From assembly GCF_900454835.1 (NCBI RefSeq), contig NZ_UGTM01000001.1, positions 1,302,501 to 1,366,500 on the forward strand: DNA of 64,000 nt, written 5' to 3'. The notes under the pieces were generated by a model. That model was not told the DNA's origin, searched no databases, and was given only the letters and a program-made list of their open reading frames with translations. Shown in pieces: positions 27,362-36,677 of this stretch (position 1 is the first letter of the stretch; the number at the start of each line of letters is the position of its first letter). This DNA comes from Prevotella denticola (GTDB lineage: Bacteria; Bacteroidota; Bacteroidia; Bacteroidales; Bacteroidaceae). The translations under genes and the position numbers were made by a program.

Positions 27362-27507
27362 CACCATTTTTTTGAATCTGCGACGTGTTAAAGAGGTCTT
27401 TTTGATAATCAGGTGGTCAAACTAAAACTCATGCCATAGGCAGAGGCAGCCAATCAGACTACAAGCATCTTATACCGAACTCACGTGGAAACGCTTCAAT
27501 CCAATCG

Positions 27508-27640
27508 GTTGAACGGATTGTTCCCGACCGGTTGGGAACAGAGTTCCCAAGCGTTGGGAACACGAGTCCCAGGCGTTGGGAATACGAGTCCGGGACGTTG
27601 GGAATACGAGTCCGGGACGTTGGGAAAAGTGCTCCAGATG
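27508..27640. repeat. Array B: six 22-bp units (GTTGGGAAC...GTTCCC)
   Basis: Units begin at 27508, 27531, 27553, 27575, 27597 and 27619, with exact 22-bp spacing for the last five. The second unit is the best palindrome (GTTGGGAAC-AGA-GTTCCCAAGC). Units four and five are identical over 22 bp, while others drift (TTCCC becoming TCCCA, TCCGG, TCCAG), so the right half decays along the array and the left TTGGGAA stays. It lies 280 bp after the OmpA-like gene and upstream of the GH95 gene, both on the minus strand. The rest of 27257-27919 shows no gene; frames there are translations of the repeat. Confidence 0.85.
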
Positions 27641-27919
27641 CAGTTTACAATGTTTGGGGTTGACTACCTTTCGTCCTGCGCTTAAACTTGACTGACAGGG
27701 GTAAGCTCCTTTGCTATGTTCTGACACAACATAAACAAAAAAGAAGGATACCGCCAGGGCAATATCCTTCCAATACCAATATTTCCGTACCAGGGCATCC
27801 GGTTCCCCTATGGAGAAGAGAAAACAGGATGCAGTCTTTCCTACAGGAATACACACCCCATACATCTGCAAACAGAAGTCCGACAAAGATGTACAGAACA
27901 GCATTCCTGCATCCAGAGA

Positions 27920-28597
27920 CTACAACGTTCCGTTGTTAGCCTGGCGGACCATCTCGGAAGAAGCATAGAGATATACTTCCACACGACGATTCGCCTGGCT
28001 AATCGTCTTGTTCTCAATAGGGTTGGAGCTGCCAAAGCCCTGTACCGAACGAATCTGACGGCCGGTAACGCCCCGCCCCTTCAGGTAAGACGACACCGCC
28101 TCGGCACGACGCTGTGACAGCGGCAGGTTGATATTGTCGTTACCGGAAGCGTCAGTATAGCCCTGTATGGCAACGTCACAGTTGGAGTTACGCTTCATCA
28201 GGGCAGCGAACTTTGTGAGGTCGTTCTTGGCAGAAGCGCTTAATTTGGAACCGTTCAATGGGAAGAGGATACCCGAATCGAAGGTGACCTTCACACACTC
28301 CAGTCCGTTGGCATCCGTCACTTTGTCGACACGGGCGTTGGGAAGAGTCTGGGCAGTCTCACGTGCCACCTTGTCCATGTGACGGCCGATAAGTGCGCCG
28401 GCTCCGGAGCCGATGGCACCGCCAATGGCTGCGCCAATCGCCGTGCTCTTCCCATTGTGACCTATAATCTGACCGACGATGCCGCCGAGTGCCGCTCCGG
28501 CACCACCGCCAATCAACGTTCCTGTTCCCTGTTTTGTCTGACAACTTACGACAGTCAGTAAACACATCCCGGCTGCCATCATTTTCATATTCTTCAT
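27920..28597 (-). CDS. OmpA-family lipoprotein with glycine-zipper region
   Basis: The 225-residue lipoprotein (start MKNMKMM; a start two codons earlier is possible) has a lipobox ending VVSC. A Gly/Ala-rich zipper (about 28-72, with repeated GxxxG such as GGGAGAALGG) suggests membrane association. The C-terminal OmpA domain (about 110-215) has IQGYTDASGNDNINLPLSQRRAEAV and a final NRRVEVYL, which bind peptidoglycan. It resembles YiaD of E. coli and is probably an outer-membrane anchor to the cell wall. It is a single-gene unit with its own promoter at 28683-28690. Confidence 0.9.
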   Translation of the reverse strand: MKNMKMMAAGMCLLTVVSCQTKQGTGTLIGGGAGAALGGIVGQIIGHNGKSTAIGAAIGGAIGSGAGALIGRHMDKVARETAQTLPNARVDKVTDANGLECVKVTFDSGILFPLNGSKLSASAKNDLTKFAALMKRNSNCDVAIQGYTDASGNDNINLPLSQRRAEAVSSYLKGRGVTGRQIRSVQGFGSSNPIENKTISQANRRVEVYLYASSEMVRQANNGTL

Positions 28598-28682
28598 AAC
28601 CAAAACTGTTAATTGATTAATAATTATCCTTTACTTTCCAAGGATTGGCCTTTGCAGCCGCACCTGCATAAATTAATTCATG

Positions 28683-28690
28683 CAAAGTTA
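28683..28690 (-). promoter_or_regulatory. -7 element TAACTTTG for the OmpA-like gene
   Basis: The minus strand reads TAACTTTG then CATG, matching TAnnTTTG, 86 bp upstream of the lipoprotein start. It is back to back with the proS promoter element 44 bp away. Confidence 0.55.
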
Positions 28691-28733
28691 AACAAATATA
28701 TGCTGTGAGGCATCTATTGCCAACATTTTTTTG

Positions 28734-28741
28734 TATTTTTG
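28734..28741 (+). promoter_or_regulatory. -7 element TATTTTTG for proS
   Basis: TATTTTTG then CAG matches TAnnTTTG and would give a leader of about 155 nt before proS. The leader (28748-28902) contains two TGCACTCG octamers (28753 and 28784) flanking the palindrome GGAAGCGAGCTTCC, so it could fold into a control structure. Confidence 0.5.
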
Positions 28742-28902
28742 CAGAAAATTAGCTGCACTCGACAAATGGAAGCGAGCTTCCTTTGCACTCGTTTGCATAA
28801 TTCCTGCACAAAATTATCAATTCCCGGAAAAGGGACAAAAGGGAAACTCCTACAAGAAAACGGAAATCCCCTAAAAGTGCAGAACAAAGCAGAAAAAGAC
28901 TT

Positions 28903-30384
28903 ATGGCAAAAGAACTGAAACACATGACCAAGAGAGCAGAGAACTACTCTCAATGGTACAACGACCTGGTAGTGAAGGCAGAACTGGCAGAGCAGTCTGC
29001 CGTACGCGGCTGCATGGTCATCAAACCCTACGGCTATGCCATCTGGGAGAAGATGCAGGCACAGCTTGACAAAATGTTCAAGGAGACCGGCGTACAGAAC
29101 GCCTACTTCCCGCTACTGATTCCGAAGAGCTTTCTCTCCCGCGAGGCTGAACACGTGAAGGGATTCGCCAAGGAGTGTGCCGTGGTTACCCATTACCGAC
29201 TAAAAGCAACGGAGGACGGCAACGGCGTCGAGGTCGACCCCAATGCGAAACTGGAGGAGGAACTCATCATCCGCCCTACGAGCGAGACTATCATCTGGAA
29301 CACCTATAAGAACTGGATTCACTCATGGCGCGACCTGCCGCTGATGTGTAACCAGTGGTGCAACGTCATGCGCTGGGAAATGCGTACACGTCCGTTCCTC
29401 CGCACATCGGAGTTCCTCTGGCAGGAGGGTCACACCGCTCATGCTACACGTGAGGAGGCAGAGAAGGAGGCACAGACCATGCTGCACGTGTACGCTGACT
29501 TCGCTGAAAAATGGCTTGCCGTACCTGTTGTGCAGGGCGTGAAGAGCGAGACGGAGCGTTTCGCCGGTGCTTTGGACACCTATACCATCGAGGCCATGAT
29601 GCAGGACGGAAAGGCCCTGCAGAGCGGGACCTCCCACTTCCTGGGACAGAACTTCGCCAAGTCGTTCGATGTCACTTATCTCAACAAGGACAACAAGCCG
29701 GAGTATGTATGGGCAACATCATGGGGGGTCAGCACACGCCTGATCGGTGCGCTCATCATGACCCACTCTGACGACAACGGCCTGGTTCTCCCTCCGCGTA
29801 TCGCACCGATTCAGGTGGCCATCATCCCTATCTTCAAGGGAGAGGAACAGCTGAAGGAAATCACAGCTAAACTGCAGCCGATCATCGACCAGCTGAAAGA
29901 ACTGGGCATCACTGTCAAATATGACGATTCCGACAACAAGCGTCCGGGATTCAAGTTTGCCGACTACGAACTGAAGGGTGTACCTGTACGTCTGGCTATG
30001 GGGGGCCGCGACCTGCAGGACAACACCATCGAGGTAATGCGCCGTGACACACTGGAGAAAGAAAACGTCAGCTTCGACGGCATCGTCGGGCGTGTGAAGA
30101 GCCTCCTTGACGACATTCAGGACAACATCTTCAAGAAGGCAAAGGACTTCCGCGACGCACACATCTACGAGTGCGAGGACTATGAGGAGTTCAAGGAGAA
30201 GGTAAAGGACGGAGGCTTTTTCCTCTGCCACTGGGACGGTACCGAAGAGACCGAGGCGAAGATCAAGGAAGACACTCAGGCCACTATCCGCTGCGTTCCT
30301 TATATGTTCGAGCAGACACCGGGTACGGACATGGTAAGCGGAAAGCCGGCCAAGTATCGCGTCATCATTGCAAGATCCTATTAA
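28903..30384 (+). CDS. proS: Prolyl-tRNA synthetase, eukaryote/archaeal type
   Basis: The enzyme charges tRNA-Pro. The 493-residue product is of the short ProS type 3 (archaeal/eukaryotic) architecture: class II catalytic core with [32 protein letters not shown] and [15 protein letters not shown], then the anticodon-binding domain (about 295-400) and a C-terminal zinc-domain-like extension ending in an aromatic residue. There is no editing insert as found in the bacterial type. This type is usual for Bacteroidota. It has its own promoter element and is followed by a hairpin, so it seems monocistronic. Confidence 0.96.
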   Translation: MAKELKHMTKRAENYSQWYNDLVVKAELAEQSAVRGCMVIKPYGYAIWEKMQAQLDKMFKETGVQNAYFPLLIPKSFLSREAEHVKGFAKECAVVTHYRLKATEDGNGVEVDPNAKLEEELIIRPTSETIIWNTYKNWIHSWRDLPLMCNQWCNVMRWEMRTRPFLRTSEFLWQEGHTAHATREEAEKEAQTMLHVYADFAEKWLAVPVVQGVKSETERFAGALDTYTIEAMMQDGKALQSGTSHFLGQNFAKSFDVTYLNKDNKPEYVWATSWGVSTRLIGALIMTHSDDNGLVLPPRIAPIQVAIIPIFKGEEQLKEITAKLQPIIDQLKELGITVKYDDSDNKRPGFKFADYELKGVPVRLAMGGRDLQDNTIEVMRRDTLEKENVSFDGIVGRVKSLLDDIQDNIFKKAKDFRDAHIYECEDYEEFKEKVKDGGFFLCHWDGTEETEAKIKEDTQATIRCVPYMFEQTPGTDMVSGKPAKYRVIIARSY

Positions 30385-30389
30385 CAGCC

Positions 30390-30423
30390 GGAGGCAGGGA
30401 TTGAACCATCATCCCTGCCTTCC
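30390..30423 (+). terminator. Hairpin after proS
   Basis: GGAGGCAGGGAT and ATCCCTGCCTTCC pair around a 9-nt loop three bases after the stop codon region. No T-run follows, so it may be an mRNA 3' end structure rather than a full intrinsic terminator. Confidence 0.55.
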
Positions 30424-30460
30424 ACCACCTAATAAACATTTAAACTAAACAACAACGCTT

Positions 30461-31396
30461 ATGAAAAAGACATTTCTGACTTTTGCATTGCTCCTTGCCG
30501 TCACAGCATTGAATGCACAGACGCTCATCAAGGTTGCTCTCCAGAAAGGCGACAAGGCAACCTATGAGAACGTGACCAGCATCAATGCCGCTTCGCCTAT
30601 GGGTGGCGGATCACAGAACGTGAAGATTACGAACAAGACCTGCATCGAGGTAAAGGATGCCGCCGCTGACGGTTACAAAGTGGTGTTCCTCACAAAAGAC
30701 ACGAAGGTGGAAGGAAACAAAGACGTGGCAATGCAGATGGGGGACAGAATCAGTCGGTTTATCGACGAAGTGCCGGTCCTCTTCCAGGTTGATGCGAACG
30801 GCAGCCTGCAGAAGCTGCTGAACTATGAAGAGGTGGTGGCGAAGATGAGCAAGGCCGCCCTTGCAGAAATCGATTCGATCTACCTGAAGAACCCCGATAT
30901 GGAGAAAGCCTCACCGAAGGCAAAGATGATCATGGCACTGAACGACCTGTTCAGTGAGAAGAACATAACAGAGAGCTTCAAGGAAAAATGTCTCTTCAAT
31001 CTCTACGGCAAGACACTGAAGACCGGTGAAAAGGAGAACAAAGAGATGCAGGGGATTAAAATGGCTGTCACGTATGACGTCAGCAACATCCTCGGCATGC
31101 TCTCTGTCGTAGCAAAGAGCAAAGCCGACATGGATGAAAACGAGACCAAGACCTTCCTGATCAACACCATAAAGAAAATGGGACTCGGCGAGGAGGTAAC
31201 CTCGCAGATCGAGAACAACTGGGGACAGATGAAAGCCATGGGCATGACCCACATCGACATGGACGGGACTGACACCTATCATTTTCTCAAGAACGGATGG
31301 GTAAACGATCAAACCTACACAGGAAAGACGAAGATGATGGGCATGACCATGGACATCGAGTCGACATCGAAACTGACTGAGCACAGCTGGAAATAA
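30461..31396 (+). CDS. Secreted protein of unknown function
   Basis: The 311-residue product has a clear type I signal peptide with cleavage after LNA (MKKTFLTF...ALNAQ). The mature part begins with beta-strand-like repeats (KVALQKGDKATYENVTS), contains a central helical region (about 125-200) and ends with a strand pair around GWVNDQTYTG. No catalytic motif or lipobox is visible. The regular Lys/Glu pattern and strand content suggest a periplasmic beta-rich protein. I do not recognise the family. It is flanked by proS and rpoD on the same strand but rpoD has its own strong promoter. Confidence 0.8.
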   Translation: MKKTFLTFALLLAVTALNAQTLIKVALQKGDKATYENVTSINAASPMGGGSQNVKITNKTCIEVKDAAADGYKVVFLTKDTKVEGNKDVAMQMGDRISRFIDEVPVLFQVDANGSLQKLLNYEEVVAKMSKAALAEIDSIYLKNPDMEKASPKAKMIMALNDLFSEKNITESFKEKCLFNLYGKTLKTGEKENKEMQGIKMAVTYDVSNILGMLSVVAKSKADMDENETKTFLINTIKKMGLGEEVTSQIENNWGQMKAMGMTHIDMDGTDTYHFLKNGWVNDQTYTGKTKMMGMTMDIESTSKLTEHSWK

Positions 31397-31574
31397 GTCG
31401 TTTTGTCCGCCGTCATCTTCAACCATCAGCTATCTCCTCCCCTCACAATCAAGCCATCCGAGAATGTGTCCAATATCCAAGTAGGAACAGACCTGGGATA
31501 TTTGACGCATTCTCCATAGGGGAGGTGAACGCTTTTAAAAAAGCATAAAAATCCCAAACGAGGCTGTATCTCGC

Positions 31575-31605
31575 TTGGCATTTCACATATTTATATGTAC
31601 CTTTG
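31575..31605 (+). promoter_or_regulatory. Promoter of rpoD: TTG-N20-TACCTTTG
   Basis: A -33 TTG at 31575-31577 and a -7 TACCTTTG at 31598-31605 are separated by 20 bp, the ideal Bacteroidota spacing. It lies 66 bp before the rpoD start, consistent with the sigma factor reading its own promoter. Confidence 0.7.
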
Positions 31606-31670
31606 CAAGCCGTATCAATTGGGATAACGGAAAAACCGCTATATTTTAAGGAGGAAACAGTACAGAATTC

Positions 31671-32543
31671 ATGAGACAACTTAAGATTTCTAAAAGTATC
31701 ACCAACCGCTCAAGCGAGGCACTGGACAAGTATCTTGTAGAGATTGGGCGCGAACCGATGATTACCGTAGACGAAGAGATTGAGCTGGCGCAGGAAATCC
31801 ACAAAGGTGGCCGCAAGGGCGAGCGTGCCAAGGAGAAACTGATCAAGGCCAATCTCCGCTTTGTCGTCTCTGTAGCTAAACAGTATCAGCACCAAGGACT
31901 GTCTCTCACCGACCTTATCGACGAAGGGAACATCGGGCTGGTAAAAGCAGCGGAGAAATTTGATGAGACACGTGGTTTTAAGTTCATCTCATACGCTGTC
32001 TGGTGGATTCGTCAGAGCATTCTGCAGGCCATCGCCGAGCAGAGCCGTATCGTGCGCCTGCCGCTGAATCAGGTGGGAGCTATCTCCAAGATCAATCAGG
32101 TGACGAACGAGTTTGTACAGAAACACAACCGTCGTCCGTCTATCCATGAGCTGGCAGAACTGACCGGCATTGATGAGGCACGCATCCGCCAGAGCCAGAG
32201 TGCAGACAATCACCACATGAGTATCGACGCTCCATTTAGCGATGACGACGACAACTCAATGAGTGACATGCTGTCGTCGGGTGACGACTCACGCACCGAC
32301 CGTGGCGTTGACTTCGAGTCAATGTCAGACGACCTTCGTGCCGTTCTTCAGAACACATTGAAGGATCGTGAGATAAAAATCGTCACCGAATGCTTCGGCA
32401 TCGGCTGTCAGGAGAAAGGTCTGGAAGAAATCGGGACAGAGATGGGTCTTACCCGTGAGCGTGTTCGCCAGATTCGCGAGAAAGCGATTGAAAAGATTCG
32501 TGAAAGCGGGAATGCACGCGTGCTCATGAAGTACTTGGGCTAA
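31671..32543 (+). CDS. rpoD: Primary sigma factor of Bacteroidota type
   Basis: This 290-residue protein directs RNA polymerase to housekeeping promoters (TTTG / TAnnTTTG). It lacks the large region 1.1 and non-conserved insert of E. coli sigma-70, as in Bacteroides sigma ABfr. Region 2 (about 63-135) includes [20 protein letters not shown] and [23 protein letters not shown]. Region 3 follows (about 140-200), with an Asp/Ser-rich loop ([16 protein letters not shown]) before region 4. Region 4.2 carries the helix-turn-helix [19 protein letters not shown] near the C terminus. A terminator follows within 65 bp. Confidence 0.97.
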   Translation: MRQLKISKSITNRSSEALDKYLVEIGREPMITVDEEIELAQEIHKGGRKGERAKEKLIKANLRFVVSVAKQYQHQGLSLTDLIDEGNIGLVKAAEKFDETRGFKFISYAVWWIRQSILQAIAEQSRIVRLPLNQVGAISKINQVTNEFVQKHNRRPSIHELAELTGIDEARIRQSQSADNHHMSIDAPFSDDDDNSMSDMLSSGDDSRTDRGVDFESMSDDLRAVLQNTLKDREIKIVTECFGIGCQEKGLEEIGTEMGLTRERVRQIREKAIEKIRESGNARVLMKYLG

Positions 32544-32570
32544 AAAAGACAAAAGATAGATTTCAATTAT

Positions 32571-32606
32571 AAAAAAAGATGTGTCTAAGTAGGCACATCT
32601 TTTTTT
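32571..32606 (+). terminator. Rho-independent terminator after rpoD
   Basis: AAAAAAAGATGTG and CACATCTTTTTTT pair around a TCTAAGTAGG loop and end in a T-run. The A-run on the other side would also stop the convergent S41 protease transcript. Confidence 0.85.
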
Positions 32607-32724
32607 CGTATAAAGCACGGTAATAAATAGTTGCTGGGCTTTATCCATTGCTCCTTAATGAGAGATGATAACTTATATCATTTTATCTCATTCTTGAAAG
32701 TAAGTTCTTCTTCATTGTTCCTCG

Positions 32725-33984
32725 TTATTTACGTATCAGCTCCTCAGCATAAGAAAGTTGAGTATCTTTCCCCAACAAGAAATCATTTACCTTCATAGGT
32801 ACAAGGTAGTGAGGCTTAATGCCTTTGCCCTCTAATGGGAACCCCTTAGGAGAATACTTAAAAGGATGACCGATTGGAATCCAGTAGTACATTCCATACG
32901 TGGTCTTAAACAAACGAGGATTACCACCAGTATCACCCGCAGAAGGCGTACCAACAACGATAGCATCACCACTCTCTTTCATTGTTATCAGAAAGCTCTC
33001 AGCAGCAGAAGCCGTAACAGGTCCTTCCAAGACAATCACCTTGCCCTTATAAGCATCCGCAGAAGGCGACAATTTTGTGCCGTTCCAAATCGTCCGTTCA
33101 CCCTTTATCAGGTGCTGTGCTATGAAATCCCCGACACTACTGTTTCCTCCTGTATTCTCACGTATATCCACAATAAGATATGGAAGATTGTTTAATGACT
33201 TCAAAGCCTCACTAAACTGCTTATCAACACCCTCTACCATACTTCTCACATCAATATATCCAATCTGTGAGGACAGTCTTTTCCACGTCACATCTTGTTC
33301 TTTATTCTTTGTGGGGATATATTGAGATTGAAGATGAATTGTGAGCGTTAAAGGTTTACCTTGTCGGATAACGTCCAGTCTCTTCACTGAATCCGTATAG
33401 CTCCATAGTATATTCTTTGCTGAATACAGGTAACGTGCAGCATCAGTAGAAGCAGAAACATACTTGCTTTTATCAGTTACCCATTTATTTACTGGCACTC
33501 CATCCACCGAAACAATCTCATCTTTATCCCGCAAACCAGCTTTAATTGCAAAGTTAGAAGGCTTGTCAACGAACACCCGATTATCAATCACAATAATTTG
33601 ATCTCCCTGTATAAACCAAGGTTCCTCTATGGATACATTATCTGCGTGGGCACATTTCAGATTACCAAAGAACTCCTTTATCAACAATGAATAAGCCACC
33701 TTCGACTGCATAGTATCAAGACGCTGAATGTAGACAGTATGAATCGAATCAAGATTTAGATGCTTCTCATCTTTATATACATACCGCTCTTTGACGAGGT
33801 TGAACATCTCTTCAAAGTCATTTCGGAAATCTTTTGGCTCGACGGGTATCTTGTCTGCATTATATACTTGTACATCTTCCCATTTTAAAGACGTACGTTT
33901 CTGATTCCAAACGTAAAGAACAAAGGCTGTAACTAATAGTCCTAAAAACACAAAGGTAAAAAATAAGATAAGCTTCTTCATCAT
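32725..33984 (-). CDS. S41-family (C-terminal-processing-like) peptidase
   Basis: The 419-residue product has an N-terminal membrane anchor (about 5-26) and no lipobox, so it acts in the periplasm tethered to the inner membrane. A PDZ-like region with VDKPSNFAIKAGLRDKDEIVSVDGVPV (about 135-165) precedes the S41 core: QIGYIDVRSM, LIVDIRENTGGNS and GPVTASAAESFLITMKESG, in which the Ser near residue 327 is the likely nucleophile, then GTPSAGDTGGNP. The fold fits tricorn/CtpA-type serine peptidases; substrate unknown. Codon use here is more AT-rich than in genes left and right. It is convergent with rpoD and has a promoter element at 34013-34020. Confidence 0.87.
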   Translation of the reverse strand: MMKKLILFFTFVFLGLLVTAFVLYVWNQKRTSLKWEDVQVYNADKIPVEPKDFRNDFEEMFNLVKERYVYKDEKHLNLDSIHTVYIQRLDTMQSKVAYSLLIKEFFGNLKCAHADNVSIEEPWFIQGDQIIVIDNRVFVDKPSNFAIKAGLRDKDEIVSVDGVPVNKWVTDKSKYVSASTDAARYLYSAKNILWSYTDSVKRLDVIRQGKPLTLTIHLQSQYIPTKNKEQDVTWKRLSSQIGYIDVRSMVEGVDKQFSEALKSLNNLPYLIVDIRENTGGNSSVGDFIAQHLIKGERTIWNGTKLSPSADAYKGKVIVLEGPVTASAAESFLITMKESGDAIVVGTPSAGDTGGNPRLFKTTYGMYYWIPIGHPFKYSPKGFPLEGKGIKPHYLVPMKVNDFLLGKDTQLSYAEELIRK

Positions 33985-34012
33985 ATTTCAAATGGCATAA
34001 TTTGTTCGTCAC

Positions 34013-34020
34013 AAAGATAT
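34013..34020 (-). promoter_or_regulatory. -7 element TATCTTTG for the S41 peptidase
   Basis: The minus strand reads TATCTTTG then TGACG, matching TAnnTTTG, about 29 bp upstream of the peptidase start. Confidence 0.5.
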
Positions 34021-34176
34021 AAAAAAAATATTATACATCAAATTGAAACACATAAATAAGATAAATAAAAGCAATTATCATTTTTGTAAAAGCGCAAGAA
34101 CCGCTTTGCAGCAAGTCTTTCACTTCTAAGTAACTGAGAAAGATAATAAAACAAGATCACCAACGTTATATAATGT

Positions 34177-36564
34177 ATGAAACGTAAGGATATTCAGAAA
34201 TACATATTACTACTATTGTTCATGGTGACAGCCCAGCTGGCATTTGCACAATCGTTCACACTGCAAGGGAAGGTTTCCGACAAGGAAGGCAACCCTATTG
34301 AGTTGGCTTCTGTCATGGTTGTTTCGCAGGGAAAGCTGTCGATGACCAACCTAAAAGGCGAGTTCAGCATGCAGTTGCAGAGTGAAGACTCCGTGAAGGT
34401 GCGCTTCTCAATGATTGGCTACAAGACCAAGACAAGGATTCTCGTGCGCCCAAAGGGAAAGCAGACACTACTCGTACAGCTTGCTGACGACAACGAATTG
34501 CAGGAGATCGTAGTGCAGGGTAAAGCCAAACAGCACGGAACAACGGAAGAATTAGATATTCAAAAAAACAAACAAGGACCCTCTACGTCGGGCAATGCTG
34601 TCGAAGAAATGGTACAGACACAGGCTGGTGTTTCGACCCACTCAGAGCTATCCTCACAATATAACGTGCGTGGTGGTACCTTCGACGAGAACTCTGTGTA
34701 TATCAATAACATAGAAGTGTTCCGTCCCTTCCTTGTGCGAAGCGGACAGCAAGAAGGACTCTCTATTATCAATCCCGACATGGTAGAGAGCGTTGGTTTC
34801 TCAACCGGTGGATTCGAAGCGAAATATGGTGACAAGATGAGTTCAGCCTTAGACATCACCTATAAACGCCCGAAGAAGACCGAAGCCTCTATTTCTGCCT
34901 CACTTTTAGGTGCCAGTGCCTACCTCGGATTAGCTACGAAGAAGTTGACGTGGACCAATGGTGTGCGTTATAAAACCAATCGTTACCTCCTCGGATCACT
35001 CCAGACAAAGGGCGAATATCGTCCGTCATTCCTTGATTATCAGACTTATCTCTCATGGCAACCCAACAAACGTTGGCAGGTAGACTTCATCGGTAACATC
35101 TCTGACAACCGTTATAACTTCGAGCCAGAAGACCGTGAGACAAACTTCGGTACGCTGCAGAACGTGAAGAAGTTCCGTGTCTACTTCGATGGACAAGAAA
35201 AAGACCTCTTCCGTACCTTCTTCGGTTCGCTGGCTATCACACGCCATTTGAGTTCTCGCACAGACCTCTCCCTCCTCGCATCGGCTTTCACAACGAAGGA
35301 GCAGGAGCGTTACGACATTCAAGGACAGTACTGGCTGACACAGACGGAGACGTCTGAAAACCTCGGTGTGGGTACGTATATGCAGCATTCTCGCGACTAT
35401 CTCAATGCTAATGTGCAGAGTTTGAAGCTGATGATGCAGCACCGTGCAGGCAAACATAAGATTGAGGGTGCAGTGACCTATAAGATTGAGCGTATCAAGG
35501 AGAACTCTGCCGAATACGAATATCGTGATTCAGCGGGCTATAACGTACCTCATACAGGGCGCGACCTGAAGATGATCTATTCGCTCCGGGCACGTAACGA
35601 ACTCAATGCAAAACGCTTTGAAAGCTATCTGCAAGACACGTGGAACTTTCAGACACGCGACTCAGTCCCTACCCTCTTCACCTTGAATTACGGCGTACGC
35701 TTCGCTCACTGGAACTTCAACGGTGAGAGCCTCTTCTCCCCTCGTGCATCCCTTACCATCACACCGGGCAGAAACCGCAAACTCAGCTTCCGTCTTGCCG
35801 GCGGGCTCTATTATCAGGCACCGTTCTATAAGGAACTCCGCGATACATCAATGGTCAACGGCATCACATACGCCACACTCAACCAGAAAATCCGGGCACA
35901 GCGTTCCATCCACGCACTGGCCGGCATATCCTATCGCTTTGAGATGTTAGGCCGCCCCTTCAAGTTCACAGCCGAAGCATATTACAAGGCCCTCTCACGG
36001 CTTGTACCCTACTCGGTTGACAACGTGAAAGTGACATACTATGGGGAAAATACAGCTACAGGACGTTCCACAGGACTCGATTTAAAGCTCTTCGGAGAGT
36101 TCGTACCCGGTACAGATTCATGGCTGACCCTTAGCGTAATGAACACCAGCATGAAGCTGAATGGCAAGCGGATTCCTCTCCCGACCGACCAACGGTATGC
36201 GCTTCACCTCTACTTTACTGATTTCTTCCCAGGCTCTACACGATGGCGTATGTCGTTGAGACTGACTTATGCAGATGGACTTCCATTCTCTGCCCCACAT
36301 AAGGAACTGGAGAACAATACCTTCCGTGCGTCCGCCTACAAGCGTGCCGACATGGGCATGAGCTACCGTCTGTTGGACAATCATGATGGCAGCCGCAACA
36401 CTGTCTTCAAGAACATCTGGCTTGGAATAGACCTTCTGAACCTCTTCGGCATCAACAATGTCAACTCCTACCATTGGGTAACGGACATTGCCGGACAGCA
36501 ATATGCCGTTCCGAACTATCTCACAGGAAGACAAATCAATGGGCGCATCACGATTGAATTCTAA
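34177..36564 (+). CDS. TonB-dependent receptor with carboxypeptidase-regulatory-like domain
   Basis: The 795-residue outer-membrane receptor has a signal peptide (about 1-24, ending AFAQ), a regulatory-like beta-sandwich domain (27-105, with GKVSDKEGNPIELASVMV and FSMIGYKTKT), a TonB-box-like ELQEIVVQGKAK (about 106-117), a plug (NAVEEMVQTQAGVSTHSELSSQYNVRGG split over 140-170) and a barrel ending GRITIEF. There is no SusD partner, so it is not a classic SusC. Ligand unknown; similar lone receptors are often used for siderophores or peptides. The first 1.5 kb uses more CGT and AT-ending codons than the last 0.9 kb, so the gene may be a recombinant mosaic. Confidence 0.88.
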   Translation: MKRKDIQKYILLLLFMVTAQLAFAQSFTLQGKVSDKEGNPIELASVMVVSQGKLSMTNLKGEFSMQLQSEDSVKVRFSMIGYKTKTRILVRPKGKQTLLVQLADDNELQEIVVQGKAKQHGTTEELDIQKNKQGPSTSGNAVEEMVQTQAGVSTHSELSSQYNVRGGTFDENSVYINNIEVFRPFLVRSGQQEGLSIINPDMVESVGFSTGGFEAKYGDKMSSALDITYKRPKKTEASISASLLGASAYLGLATKKLTWTNGVRYKTNRYLLGSLQTKGEYRPSFLDYQTYLSWQPNKRWQVDFIGNISDNRYNFEPEDRETNFGTLQNVKKFRVYFDGQEKDLFRTFFGSLAITRHLSSRTDLSLLASAFTTKEQERYDIQGQYWLTQTETSENLGVGTYMQHSRDYLNANVQSLKLMMQHRAGKHKIEGAVTYKIERIKENSAEYEYRDSAGYNVPHTGRDLKMIYSLRARNELNAKRFESYLQDTWNFQTRDSVPTLFTLNYGVRFAHWNFNGESLFSPRASLTITPGRNRKLSFRLAGGLYYQAPFYKELRDTSMVNGITYATLNQKIRAQRSIHALAGISYRFEMLGRPFKFTAEAYYKALSRLVPYSVDNVKVTYYGENTATGRSTGLDLKLFGEFVPGTDSWLTLSVMNTSMKLNGKRIPLPTDQRYALHLYFTDFFPGSTRWRMSLRLTYADGLPFSAPHKELENNTFRASAYKRADMGMSYRLLDNHDGSRNTVFKNIWLGIDLLNLFGINNVNSYHWVTDIAGQQYAVPNYLTGRQINGRITIEF

Positions 36565-36677
36565 GTCTGCACCCGAAGCTCATCGCTCAGAACCACATCA
36601 GAAACTCTGTTGCACACAATGAAAACGAGCGTGTGTAAAATCCCTATTGTCACTAAAATCAACTGACAATAAAAAAT

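Noticed and set aside
27508..27640. Array B as a CRISPR array
   Set aside because: Units are only 22 bp and diverge from each other, there are no constant repeats with spacers of similar size, and no cas gene is in the window.
27470..27904. 144-codon frame across array B
   Set aside because: The translation consists largely of the repeat itself (LGTLFP-type repeats); similar frames occur at arrays A and C.
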